The notes beneath the pieces were generated by a model. It worked only from the letters and a program-made list of their open reading frames with translations, made no database searches and was not told the origin of the DNA. This document shows, piece by piece, positions 37,596 to 50,300 of a stretch of 64,000 nucleotides of DNA (its first letter is position 1; every line of letters starts with the position of its first letter). A program made the position numbers and the translations under genes. This stretch comes from Apus apus. Taxonomy: Eukaryota > Chordata > Aves > Apodiformes > Apodidae. The stretch covers positions 173,568,274 to 173,632,273 of the forward strand of contig NC_067282.1 in NCBI RefSeq assembly GCF_020740795.1, given 5' to 3'.

Positions 37596-40586
37596 CCTCA
37601 TATCCATTAGACCAAAAGATCATTTGTTTGCCACCTGAATGTTGCACTTGCTCTTTGCTGAAGCAATACAGGCAGAGCCACAGAAAGCAGAATATTTTCT
37701 TTGACTTCTTTATGTCTTCTGTCTTTACAACTGTAGACTGGCATTATACGACCCTGAATATAAAAATCAAAGCACTTCTCTGACAACGCTGTCAATGAAA
37801 ATGTACTCGTCACTACAGATTATAATTAGAAACCTCATGCAATGGATACAGAGATTGGACATTAGTGCTAAGCCTTGGCAAAGGAAAATCTGAGCTCATA
37901 TGATATGTCATTATGTTATCCTAGTCTCAGGTAGGGGATTTAATTAGGAGCAAGTTTTCAATTATGAACACCTGCACTTAGTTATTTATCATTACCTTGT
38001 GAGAGTTTGTATTAGTCTGCACTGCATCTTATGCTGCAGGGTAAAGATTTTTAACAATAGTTATTTTAAGAGTGAAATAGCACTTTAAAAATGCTGTTGC
38101 TTTATGATAATTGGGTTGAATTTACTGAGGGTCATGCACTATGTTCTTTACTTTGAAAGCTTAGGAAGTATCCAGTGAGCCATGTTTTTTAATGGTAGAA
38201 AAGAAAATTTATCTTTAAGGAAGGCTGTTTACTTCCACTGGCTAACTGGATTCAACTACACATTTTGTGGTCAGACTAAATCTACTGTTTTCACTTCATT
38301 CTCCCAAAATATGTGCTACTATACCTCCTTAAGTATTGAACACATTCTTTTTTCACCCTGAGTGCTCATGTTTTGGAATTACTGCACAACCTGTCTTTCT
38401 AAATGTCACAGGGAACCTTGAAAACATGTGGATAATTGAGGATTTGAGTATCTGAAGGGCATTGCAATGTAATGTGTCTGTTCTGGATGACATGACCTTC
38501 TTGTAGAAAACAGAATTCTGGATGTTTATAATATCCATACTCTAGTGCTTTTCCAAATGATTTGCTACTGTAGAATAATTACTTTCTCCCAAGCAAAATA
38601 GATTTTCTTGTTTTACTTCCTGCTTATTCTCCAAATCAGCCTCCGTATGTGAGAAGGCCAGTGGTTTGTCTTGGATATTTTCCTGTCTCCAGCACACCGA
38701 TGGAAGTCTCCAGGGTGAGTATGAAAAACTCCAGCATGAATAATGGTGGAAAAAACTTTCCCTGGAGAAAAGATCATTCTAAAGTAACTGGTCAGTATCC
38801 TAACACTTTTGCAACACTAACCTGGCTCCATTCTTCCAGAAATCTTGGAAGTTCACTGATGTCTTATAGCAGTGACTGCTGTATGTACCACTAGAGAGCT
38901 TTACAGACATGACAGACCCTGTGAGGTAAGTATAATTTATGGAGTATTTGACTCTGCTAGATCACTTACAAAGAAGTTTAAATTAACCCAATCTCTCTCA
39001 CGTCCCTCCACACCGTGATGTGCAGATCTTTTTCCTGCAATTTATATCCAAAAAGAAACTTTTCAGCCTGTCTGTCAATACTCCTATCAAAATTAGTTGG
39101 AACTAATTTTCAGTGAAAATTTTCCTTGCATACAGACATATTGCAGATCCTGCATTCTTTATAGACATTATATACCGCTTCACAACATAAAACATTTTCA
39201 GTAACACCTATCTCAGCCTCTGGAGAGTTAATCTGTTTTGTAGAGAGAAAACTGCTGATTTAGGATATCTGTGTTTCATATAGTGGCTCAGATGGAAGCA
39301 ATGAAAACCAGCCAAGCAAAGAGCAAGACTGATGTGATTTGTGTGGCACACTGAGGTGGGAGATAATTTAAAATTCCTTAGTCAAGCAGCCTATTTCATG
39401 TCAGACTTTATACAGTTTCTGAACATCTTCCAAACACAATTATATTTACCAGAATCTAATGGTTACTTGTATTATTGATGTATTTGCTCAATAAACATCA
39501 ACAACAGTTACTCATGTATCCTCTTTCTGAATGACACTAAGAAATGAGTGAAAATTTCAAATATTCAATTCATAATGTACAACTAAATTTTTCACTTGCA
39601 TTAGACTGTAGTAAGACGAGAGGAGTACTTGCTCTCTAACATGGGAAGACAGCTGGAGCAGGTCAGGCACAGTACATTTTCAAGCTTCATTTTTCCTCTG
39701 GTTTGAAAAAATGCCGATTAAAAAAATTGGATGATTTATAGTCCTCTCCAGCCACTGATTATTGCCTCTTAAATCTTCCACCTAGAGACAAATGAAGCAT
39801 GGAGTGTCCAGCATTGACATTATAATATAGTAAAGACAATCTGTTAAATCATATATATGTTGTAGTTAACTCTAATTTAGAATATAAATCTTTGTGACAG
39901 ATGACTGTGACATCATCCTCCCTTGAGTTTTGTTGCAAGGAACTGAAGCTTAAAAATAATGAAATGCTTTATTTTCCAGCAACCTTTTTAAGGTCAACCT
40001 GGGGAAGTTTTGGTATACTCCTATGTGGGGCCACTATTACCAAGTTCATCCTAGCTCAGTGCTAGTAAACCTGTTTTTCTCTCCATCTATTCAGAAGATT
40101 CCCAGAAGACCTCCTGACTTTTTGACCTCCTCAGACTTTTCCTCTTCTGTTCTTTCTGGCTGGAGGAATGTAAGTTGCAAATAGTTCAGTGTTTGGGAGC
40201 TTCTGGGATATGTTACTTTTCCTTGGTTTGATTGCAACACCATAAGGTTCATTATGCTTGTGATACCATGCAATAAGTATTCAAATTCAAATGTCAGTGT
40301 TAACTTTTGTGAACCGCTTTGAAATAAATAAAATGAGCATTCCAGGGTATAGGTGTTCATTGGCTAGTAAGTGAAGGAAGAGAAAAAGTGTAAAACTCCA
40401 TGTTGTTTTTTCTGATTAATGTAGCTAGGTAGAAAGTATATGTATTTGCTGCCTCTTAGGGAACTGCCTCAGTACACTCTGTACTTAACTTCCATCATTG
40501 TAGAAGGCACATAAAGATTCAGACCTATATTAATTTAGGACTGCCAAGGACTTTGTTCTTTGTTAATTTAACATCAGTATGTGATT

Positions 40587-41225
40587 TTACAGAATCTTTC
40601 TAAAACTAGTTTCTTTCCCCTTATATAATGAATATAACCCTGATAAAGATTGAATATAAAAAATATTCAGACTGCATAGAATAATATGGTGAAATACAAT
40701 TTCAGGATTGAGTTTAAACCAATTCAATGCTACAAACATAAACAGACTATTAATGCTTGTCAATGAGAAGAAAAAAAAGAGCAAGTGAGAGAATAAGAAA
40801 TGCAGAATTTTCTCCATCAGAAAATACAGCTCATTCAAAGTCAGATGACATGCAGAAATCATGGCAGTACTTTTCCTTGTGAAAAATAAAGTAAAAACCC
40901 CTAATTTTTCAGCCTCCTTCGACATTTCAGCTAGAAATAACTTTTTATTCTGCTGCTTTATGTCTGTGTAAGAATTACCAGTGTCAACACTGCAATGGAA
41001 TGCTTTTATTTTGTTGAAGTGTTCTGACAACTGTGACACAAAAAGTTTAAAACCTTTTCTCCTTGAGAAGCAAGTGTGTATCTGAGAGCAGAGAGACATG
41101 AGAAGCTGCTGTGGGGGAGTGACCAGGTGCCTCACCCTACTTAAGTCTTTGCCCATAAGAAAGGTTGTGGTGGAGGAGAGTTGAGCCAACTCCATCACAG
41201 TAGCTATAAATTGACTCAAGGACAA
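40587..41225 (-). other. 212-codon open frame, probably not a gene
   Basis: This is the longest uninterrupted frame in the window. The translation has a mixed N-terminal half and a very hydrophobic Phe/Leu-rich run around residues 130-155. That run simply reflects an A-rich plus strand (poly-A gives poly-Phe on the minus strand). I recognise no domain, family motif or splice context. AT-rich sequence can throw up frames of this length by chance. It is kept as a note, not as a coding claim. Confidence 0.12.
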
Positions 41226-41262
41226 TTACCATGGAATAACTGATAAATATTATTTTTTTCTT

Positions 41263-41284
41263 CCCCCCCCCCCCTACCCCCCCC
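41263..41284 (+). repeat. Poly-C tract (C12-TA-C8)
   Basis: Twenty C residues are broken once by TA. On the minus strand this is two long G runs, which could pair into a G-quadruplex or cause slippage. It lies just upstream of the start of the 212-codon frame. Confidence 0.9.
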
Positions 41285-43741
41285 AAATTTGCCTCCTGCA
41301 TATCAACTAAGATAGCAGGAGAGTCAACCATCACTTTTGAAGGCTTCTTGCTGATAACAGACATATTTTGAATTTTCTTCTTCCATTAAACTGATTTAAG
41401 AGTAACCCAGTGAAAGTCAAGGGATTAGCACTAATGCAAGACAGACATAAGTGAGAAAGTAGGCCCAGAAATCCATTCACATTCACAAAACATCATACAG
41501 GCAAAGTAGCAGGAAACCATTCATTATAGGACTGATTTTTAGTATGTTAAGAAGCAATCACTTTTCACTGACAATACCTGGACTTCCAAATGCTCATAAT
41601 ATCTAAAAAATCAGCCCTAAAACTTTTTGTTATATCTGCCCACTTTCTGCAAACCTACTGAAAACACAGTGGAAAGTGCTAGATTAGTGGTTTGTAGATG
41701 CTCAGACTTGGGTGCACATATTCTGCAAACTCTCTCCTTCCTCAGGAGGGAAGGACTTCACATACCCTTTGTGGTTTATTTTATTACACTGTTATTTGTT
41801 AGCCTCAGATAACTGCTTTCTTATCTAAAGAAACCAAAAGTGAATGATTTTGTGGCTGGATGAGAAATGTTCCTAAAGAATAATCCTCTTGCAAGGAATC
41901 TACAGTAACAATCTGTTTCTCAGAGATCTGAAAGCTGGCAAATGAACAGACCCCAACTCTCATGAATCAGGCATTCCTGCCTTCACTCCCATTAGGCTTA
42001 GGACAAAAATGTGTCGTCTTTATACAGATTGAGGTAATTTGCTTCAACTGAAGGTAGCCAAGGAAAGATGAGATTTTGTGAAGAAAACTCATGTACCTCT
42101 GTAGCACTGGATAGAAAAAAGCCAGTGGAAATCAATGTAAATGCCCCTTACTGCAACCCCAATTTCACAAGGTGATAAATTAAATGTGTCAGTGAAGAAT
42201 TTAATCCTATTAAACTCACTGAAATCAAGTATATGCTGAAACACATACACATGTCCAAAAAAAGGACATCAAGAATGTTAAGACCAAATTTGAAATACTG
42301 ACTCCAAAATCTCAGCTTTTCCTTTCATTTGGGGTGGTATAAAACTACTGACAACTATGGATGAAACAGATATAAACCCCACAGATGTGATTAGACACCA
42401 GCGCCGCAGGCTCAGCACTGTCATATACTAGGATTCCTGAAATGTTCTCAAAGACACATTACAAATAACCTGTCCGATCTGAATCTTCTCAAGTTTCATT
42501 TGAGGGAGAAAAAGGAGTTGAAAAGCTTTAATAACAAAAGCACGGCTAATTGTTCATGCATGAAAGCCAAGGACAGGCATTTTCTGCACCAGCTCTGCTT
42601 TTCCTGAAACACTTGACTGTGTACTTAAGTCCAAAATATACTTATCCATCTACACTTATATTCAGAAACCAGAAAAGCATCACTAGGTTTTTCTAGTGAT
42701 ATTCAGAGAATCTCAGCCCTCAGCAGGGTGAGATCTGTTGCACCCCTTGAGGTCAAGTATATCAAATGACACTTTTAGAGTTGTCCCCAAGGCATTTAGA
42801 CTGGGGCCACATGTGAGAAGTGGGAAGCTCAGCACAGAAGGCTCCCAGATCTTTCTCCTATAAGACTGAAATGAAATGAAAGCTGGAGTGTGTTTGGCTT
42901 CCGGATCAGGATTTAGGTGCCTACAGTTTACCTACGTCTTGCTTTACATGACAAAGTCCTCTCATAAATCCAGCCAGTAGTGATAAGATGATGGTATGTA
43001 TCATTATTCTGCACAAGGTCTTCAAAAGCGTGTGCCAGCTCTTTCAGAGTCGAGATTCTTGGATACATAGGCAGTGAAGAAGAGCTTACCAGATATCTTT
43101 ACCATTGTGTCAACTAGTAGAGATTCCTTTAAGGTTTCTTATCATTCTCTGTGGTACCATCCTGTTTCTCTGAATCTCCCTACAACTCTAAGTTATGTGC
43201 AGCTCTCTTCTGAAAAAAAACCTCTGAATCCCATTCCTCAAGAAGTACTCAAATATCTAAGAGAAAAGTAATTAATGTAAGTCCATGGATAACTGCAGTA
43301 TGTGCATGCAAATTTCTAACCTACTGCATTACAGCGAATTGTGCAGATGGGCAAGGACCTTGGAATCAGTCAGCAGCAGGGAAGTCTAGACTGGTTGAAA
43401 CCTTACAGCAGATTTATGTGATTAACTATCATAAAGGTTTTTAGTTATCATATTGAAAATTATCCAATTAAACTGCACCTTTATAACCAACAATGTGCTT
43501 TAGTAAATCCAGTTGATTGGTAAATGATTTTTTTAAACAGGAATAGAAGAAACCTAGGAAGTGCAATTGTCCTTCCAGCCCTGATACCAGCCTTGCCAAC
43601 TGCTTACAATTCAGATCAAGTAAAAAGAATTTTCAGAGCATATAAATATGAAATAACCTTCTGCTAGTTCACAGACTTGAGAGCAAAAGGAATGTGTCAG
43701 ACTTTAAGAAGCTGCCTTTCAGAACTTCAGCTCCTGCACTT

Positions 43742-43757
43742 TTGTGTGTGTGTGTGT
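43742..43757 (+). repeat. Short TG run
   Basis: About seven TG units; minor simple repeat. Confidence 0.8.
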
Positions 43758-44298
43758 TTGTTGAGTGTTTTTGAAACAGAGTAATGAGAAATGAACATCT
43801 TTGATGCATTATACAGTCACTCCAGCAAAGTCCATTCAGATAACAGAAGATTTTTTCGTATTTTGTTGTGTCCTCCTACTTGCAAACAGAAATAAAAGTT
43901 GTATGTACTGTAAATTCAGGCATTCATAAGCTCTGTTAATCCAGACTTATTTATAACATGTAGGAGTAACATTAATTTGACTCCAGCTTGTGTGCATCTT
44001 GCTTTGTGAATGGGTTCAAGTTGCTTAGAAAAAAACCCCAGGTAATCTGGCAGCTGAATTCTGTAGCATAATATGTAGGAGCAATGGGGGCAGGAATAAG
44101 GAGGGAAGCTGTGGCTCATTCATTACGTGGGCCGAGGGTTTACATACTCAATAACCAGGCTGACTCTTTTCCTTTGCTACAGCTGATCTCACACTTCTGA
44201 GAGGTTCTTAGTACAGACTGTACTGTTGGGGCCAGTGATTTGGTTTAAAAGGTGATAGCTCCACCAAACTGAAACAGAGTTTCCTGGGACAGAGATAT

Positions 44299-44326
44299 TT
44301 TTTTATTTTTTTAATTTTTTTTTTCC
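44299..44326 (+). repeat. T-rich low-complexity tract
   Basis: T runs are interrupted by single A residues. On the minus strand it is A-rich. No retroposed gene sequence is recognisable beside it. Confidence 0.8.
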
Positions 44327-45586
44327 TACAAAATTTCAAAGCCTTGCTGCAATTAGTGGAGATGTTAGAGCTTCTCTGAAAGAAAAATTTTTTAAAAAGT
44401 CATCTAGATCTGCTGCAAGTGAACGTGAAAAAACCTAAGTTTTGCTTTTGTCAGTAAAGCAGAGATTTTCAGAATTATTTCAAGGCTTTTTAGCACTTAC
44501 CACAGGATCAAGGACAAACAGCGTCTCACTACTCCTGCCGATTCCTTCCAATTTGCATTATTTGTTCTATTTGTTTATCACTTAACTTGACCTGCATCCA
44601 GTGTCTTAGCTTTGTGAACATTATCAGTATGCTCTTTGGGAACTGACACTTGAGATGCTCCTTCCATAAACTGATCAATTTGCATATTCAAAATTCCCCG
44701 TGTACATATGTGCATATATAGACATGAACATGTATGTAAAAATATACAGACACATTCAATGTATATGCATAAATATATATGTATTAGCCCCATAAACAGT
44801 TCTATAAACTTTCTTTTCCTGAAAATAAAACATTGAGCTCTAAAGTCCTGAGTACTTAATTTGTAAATAATTCTGCAATGTGTGTTTAGCACAAATGAAT
44901 GCACCAAAAATTCTTTACGTTTATCAGTTTGACACTTTTAAAAACATGGCAAGAAATAGGCACTTTCTTCTGTGTGTGACACTTTGCAAAGATTAATCCA
45001 TAAAACTTGGCAGCTGCACTTCCCTCTCTCATACTTTGTGGCTGGGAAAGCTCCTGTGAGGAATGGGAAATGGATGACACTGCATGTCTGCAGTGTTCAC
45101 AGTTGGATATAGTCAAGTCAGTCCTCGCGGTTCAGCTTCAAAGCCGTGGAGACAGCAGGATGGGTTAAGGGAGAAGCTGAGCTCTGCAGGTGGCAAGCTC
45201 ATTAGCTTCTGCCTGCCAAAGCTCCCAGGAGGACAGACGAGAAAGGGTGTGGTGATGCTCTTGGGGGTGAGACCAAGGATTTCTACATTGCATTCTGTCC
45301 AGGTGCCTCAAGAGCTCTTCTTTGAGGAATTTGACTTTACACACAGTTCAGAAATAATGCCTGGGTTGTCCTTTCAGTTACCTCAGTAACTTTATAGGGC
45401 CTAACCATGCTCTTTGCCAGTAAGGAGAGTTTCTCTACATGCAGAATTCTGTATCCATATGACAAGCTGGGCCTGTATTTACATGTCTTACTAGTATGCC
45501 TACATCAGTTACGAATTTAAAGAAACATGCAACCCAAGCCCTAAAAAGACATGTACAAACAAAAAGTGTCTTGTAGACAAAGGTTA

Positions 45587-46956
45587 CAGAATCACAGAAT
45601 CATTACAGTTGGAAAAGACCTCTAAGACGACCAAGTCCAACAGTCCGCCCAGAAGGAACAAAGAAAAAAACACAATAAAACAAACACACAAAAAAACCCC
45701 ACCAAACAAACAGCAAGACAACAACAACCACCATGCCCACTAGAGCATATCCTGCAGTGCCATGTCTACATCTTTTTAAAATACTTCTAGGGGCAGTGAT
45801 TCAACCATCTCCCTGGGCAGCCTATTCCAGTTCCTGACTACTCTTTGGTAATGAAATTCTTCCTAATATCTAGCCTAAACCTCCCCTGACACAACCTGAG
45901 GCCATTTAATCTTGTCCTATTCTTATTCACTTGGGAGAAGAGGCCAAAAACCACCTCAGTACAACCTCCTTTTCAGGTAATTGCAGAGAGCAATGAGGTC
46001 TCCTCTCAGCCTACTTTGCTCCAAACTAAACAATCCCAGTTTCCTCAGCTTCTCCTGATAGTACTTGTTCTCTAGACCCCTTCACCAGCTTGGTTGCTCT
46101 TCTCTGGACTTGCTCCAGCAACTCAATGTCCTTCTTGTAGCAAGGGGCCCAGAACTGAACACAGTACTTGAGCTGCAGCCTCACTAAAGCAGAGTACAGG
46201 AGGACAATCACCTCCCTACTCCTGGTGGCCACAGTATTCCTGATGCAGGGGCCAGAATGCTGTTGGCCTGCCTCCTTGGCTGCCTGGGCACACTGTTGGC
46301 TCATGTTTAGCTGGGTCTCCACCAGAAGCATCCCTAAGTCCTTTTTGTGCTGGGCAGCTTTCCAGCCACTCTTCTCCAAGCCTGTAGTGTTGCCTGGGGT
46401 GGTGACTGAAGTGGAGGACCAAGCACTTGGTCTTTTGAACCTCATACAGTTGGCCTTGACCCATTGATCTAACCTGTCCAAGTCCCTCTACAGAGCCTTC
46501 CTACCCTCAAGCAGGTCAACACTCCTCCTGAATTTGGTGTCATCTGCAAGCTTACTAAGGAAGAACTCAATCCCCTCATCTAGATAATTGTTAAAGATAC
46601 TGAGTAAGACTGGGCCCAAAACTGAGCTCTGAGGAACACCACCTGTGACCAGCCACCAGCTGGATTTCACTCCATTCACTACAACTCTCTGGGCCTGGCC
46701 ATCCAGCCAGATTTTCACAGTGAAGAGTACACCTGTCTATTCCATGATCCATCAGCTTTTCTTGGAGAATGCTGTGGGATTGCTGTGCTTTACTAAAGTC
46801 CAGATAGACAATGACCACAGCCTTTCCCTCATTCACCAAGTGGGTCACCAAGTCATAGGAGGAAATCAGGTTGGTCAAGCATGACCTGCCTTTCCTGAAC
46901 CCATGCTGGCTGGGGCCTGATGCCCTGGCTGCCCTGCATTTGCCATGTGAGTGCAC
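45587..46956 (-). mobile_element. Long CR1 LINE copy, minus strand
   Basis: The left edge reads CAGAATCACAGAATCATTACAG, a CR1 terminus in reverse. About 1.37 kb follow, covering the 3' region and the second half of ORF2. Minus-strand frames carry, from the 5' side, FRKGRSCLTNLISSY and VYLDFSKA (46591-46956), the catalytic-type ADDTK near 46560 (with L for the usual F), and then a C-terminal ORF2 stretch ([47 protein letters not shown]) at 46026-46481. Frameshifts separate these pieces. An A/C-rich low-complexity insertion at about 45660-45730 interrupts the 3' region. It is 5'-truncated within RT, as most CR1 copies are. It lies about 380 bases beyond the PHF7-like gene's poly(A) signal. Confidence 0.93.
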
Positions 46957-47336
46957 TCGATGTACCTATGAAAACATTACTTTGCCTTGCATAGTTACTC
47001 CAGTATACTATCTAATTTCACTAGAATTGTTCTAAAATATAGGGAAATGCCATATTGGCATCCAGTGGTAGCTTTCCAACCAACATTTGAATGCTTCTGC
47101 GATACCATAAACTACATCTCCGCTAGAATATATCAATACCAGCAAGATCTCTTAGGTGCATTGAATTAAACATAATTTAGGAAAAAAAAGCAGAGCTCTA
47201 CCTTATAGCTCATTAGTGAGGAAACTCTTCTGCGTGTGAAAAGAACCACAATCATTATGAAACTCTTGATATCTATGTGTCCTATCTAGAGAGACATCTT
47301 CATGTCACAAATACAATGCAGAGGTTAACAGTCAAC

Positions 47337-47342
47337 TTTAAT
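47337..47342 (-). terminator. Poly(A) signal ATTAAA for the PHF7-like gene
   Basis: The minus strand reads ATTAAA 47 bases after the stop codon, in the context GACAATTAAAGTTGAC. ATTAAA is the commonest variant of the vertebrate polyadenylation signal. It implies a very short 3' untranslated region of roughly 65-75 bases. Confidence 0.65.
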
Positions 47343-47389
47343 TGTCCTGGTGGAGCGGGATCAGGACCGGCACTTTGGGACAGCACACG

Positions 47390-50300
47390 TCAGGGTCTGC
47401 GTTGTCTTGCCTGGCTGTAGGGGTGATTTCGGGCCCGACGCTGTGAACGGGAGTGGTCTCGCATCTGCATGGGCCCAGGGCAGCTGGGCCTGCTGGTCTC
47501 AGGGGCCACGGAGTTGTAGGATGTCCCCAGTGTCACCTGGTTTGGGGTGATGGCACCGCTGATCTTCAAGGTCACACTGGAGGCTGTAAGAGGACATAAG
47601 GAGGAGGTCAAGGTCACAGCCCCCCAGGCCCAGAGTAGGACAGGCCAGAGCTAGGACCCCAGCACTCATGGAGCAGAGAGGCTCTGCCAAGCCCACCCTG
47701 GGCACCCACCCAGGGGGCACTTGGGTGCTTTGCCTTTTACCAGTGCCCAGGTCAGCACAGCAATCACACTCCCAGCTGGTTGAGCTTTTTCTCAGGTGGG
47801 AGCAGCCTCTGTGGGTGCCCTCAGCAGCACAGGAGCAGCACAGGAGCAGTTGCCAAAGCCTGAGGAAGCAAAAGGTTGGTGGCTCTGTGGACAAAGTGAC
47901 TGCAGCATGGGATTGTCTGGCAGAGCTCCTATTCTCAGTCCTTCTGCTTTGAGCCTTTGGTGAGACAGAGTTGCCATGTAGAGCCCTGGGGTGCAGCTTT
48001 GGCAACTTACCCCTCTTCCTCCACCTGTTCCCTGCCTCCTGGACAAAGGCACTCCCTAGCATCACAGCACCTGTGCCTCTCATATAGTTCTTGATAGGCA
48101 CCATAATCTTCCCATGATGGTCCTCTTTTGGTGAAGAAAATGAAAATTGATGAGCCCCTGCTGCTCCAGCATGAGGCAGATACAGAGCGTCCCTGCTCCT
48201 CCCCCGCTATCCTGTTTCCAAGTCCTCAGTCAAACTGAAGCCCAGACTCAGGGGACAGGGGAGGTCCAGGACTGCTGTGACAATCCCTGGCACAGCACAG
48301 TAATTGTACCCTCCTGACTTGTGAGATAGGAAGAAAAAAACCCAACCTCCTGGGGATTTGAATTCCCATGGTGAGCATTTCCATTGAAAAATTATACTGA
48401 TTTTGACAGTGTAGGCAGCAGAAGCCATAGTAGCCAGCATGGATAGCCTGTTTCTGGATGCAGTCCCTGTGGAACCAGGCATGCTTGCATGCTGGGCACA
48501 CCATGGTTCTGTAGGACTTTCTGTCTTCCACCAGGTCCAGGCAGATGAGGCATGTGGTGTTCTTCTCTGGAGCCACCTCCACTGCCTGCTCTGGCCGGTG
48601 CTCCCAGCAGAAGGACCTGGGGGAAAGAGGAAAGGGTTGGGTGAGATGAGAAGTGCTGAGTCCTTCCCAGGTGATGGGGAGCAGGAAGAGGAGGTGTGAA
48701 AGAGACCCAGACCCAGGGCTCTGGCTCTGCCTGTGACTGACTGCTAGGAAGCATCACTACAGGTTCCTTTCTTTTTTTGGCTGATGCTGGAGGGAAGGGG
48801 ACCGAATACTATGAGCCTCACCTGTGAGGGTCAGCCCTTACCTGTAGAGTCCAAAGAACTGGGTCACACATTCACCCTCCTCAGCGCAGGGGAGATGGAA
48901 GCTGCGGTCACAGCCCATCTCGCAGCAGGTGATGGTGGCCCCACTCTCACCACAGACAAAGCAATGCTGGAAAGAGTACAGCAGCACCCATTATCAGCAG
49001 CCTCAGGGCCTCCACAGCCAGTCCCACACCTCCACACAGGGCGCAAGATGTGGCCATTGCTGGGTCACACCGTGCAGATCTGCCTGACAGAGGAGGGCTC
49101 TTGTGCTGGAGCCTCTGTGAAGGTGCTGGGAACAAGACTTCTGTCCAGAGCTGGTTGGAGAGCCAATATTTTATAAACATGAGACAATATTCTATAAACA
49201 TCTGAGAGAAGTCTTTTGGTCTCATGTCCTCACCAGGAGAAGATTATGGAGCAGATCATCCTGAGTGCCATAATGCAGCACGTGCAGAACAAGTGGGTAA
49301 TCAGGCCCAGTCAGCATGAATTCATGAAAAGCAGTTCCTGCTTCTAAAACCTAATTTCCTTCTATGACAAGGTGACCCATTTAGTGAATGAGGGAAAAAT
49401 TATGGATGTTGTTTACTGGAGTTCAGTAAAGCTTTCAACACTCTTTCTTACAGCATTTTCCTAGAGAAACTGGCTACATATGGCCTAGACCAGTGTACTC
49501 TTTGCTGGGTAAAAAACTGGCTGGATGGTTGGGCTCCAAGGGTTGTGGTGAACTGAGTTAAATACAGCTGGAGGCCCATCAAGATTGGTGTTACCCAGGG
49601 CTCAGTGTTGGGGCCAGGTCTGTTTAGTATCTTTATCAATGATCTGGACAATGCAGTCGAGTGGACCCTCAGTAAGTTTGCAGATGATACTAAGTTGGGA
49701 GGGAATGTTGATCTGCTGGAGGGTAGGAAGGCTCTGTAGAGGAACCTGGACAGGTTGGATCAATGGGCTGAGGCCAGGTGTATGAGGTTCAACAAGGCTA
49801 AGTGCCAGGTCCTGCACTTGGGTCACAACAACCCCACACAATGATACAGGCTTGGGAAACTGGCTGGAAAGCTGCCAAGAGGAAAAGGATCTATGGGTGT
49901 TGATTGACAGATGGCTGAATATGAGCTAGCGTATGCCCAGGTAGCCTAGAAGGCCATCCTGGCATTTATCAGAAATAGTGTGGCCAGCAGGACTAGGGAA
50001 GAGACTATCCCCCCCTGTACTCAGCACTAGTGAGGCTGCACATCAAGTACTGTGTTCAGTTCTGGGCTCCTCACTTTAAGAAAAACATCAAGGTGCTGGA
50101 GTGAGTACAGAGAAGAGTAACATAGCTGGTGAAGGGTCTGGAGATAAAATCTTATGAGAAGTGTTTAAGGAACCAAGGTCATTCAGTCTAGAGAAAAGAA
50201 GGCTGAGGGGAGAGCTTATTGTTCTCTACAACTACCTGAAAGGAAGCTGCAGTGAGGTGGGGGATGGTCTCTTCTCCCAAGTAACACGCAATAGGAAACG

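Larger units (their letters stand above)
27666..45586. other. AT-rich desert, no supported gene
   Basis: About 18 kb contain no exon-like frame with family resemblance. The notable parts are simple repeats (separate entries), a 212-codon open frame at 40587-41225 on the minus strand (separate entry), and a moderately GC-richer piece at 45080-45400. I found no CR1 in this interval, which is long for avian DNA and could reflect low repeat tolerance, but old copies may be unrecognisable by eye. Confidence 0.5.

Noticed and set aside
46026..46956. Separate genes in the minus-strand frames at 46-47 kb
   Set aside because: They are frameshifted pieces of CR1 ORF2, not host genes.
47499..48104. 201-codon minus-strand frame as one protein
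   Set aside because: It runs through two real PHF7-like exons and their introns. Splice sites and the family frame show that only 48124-48011 and 47859-47741 are coding there, partly in other frames.
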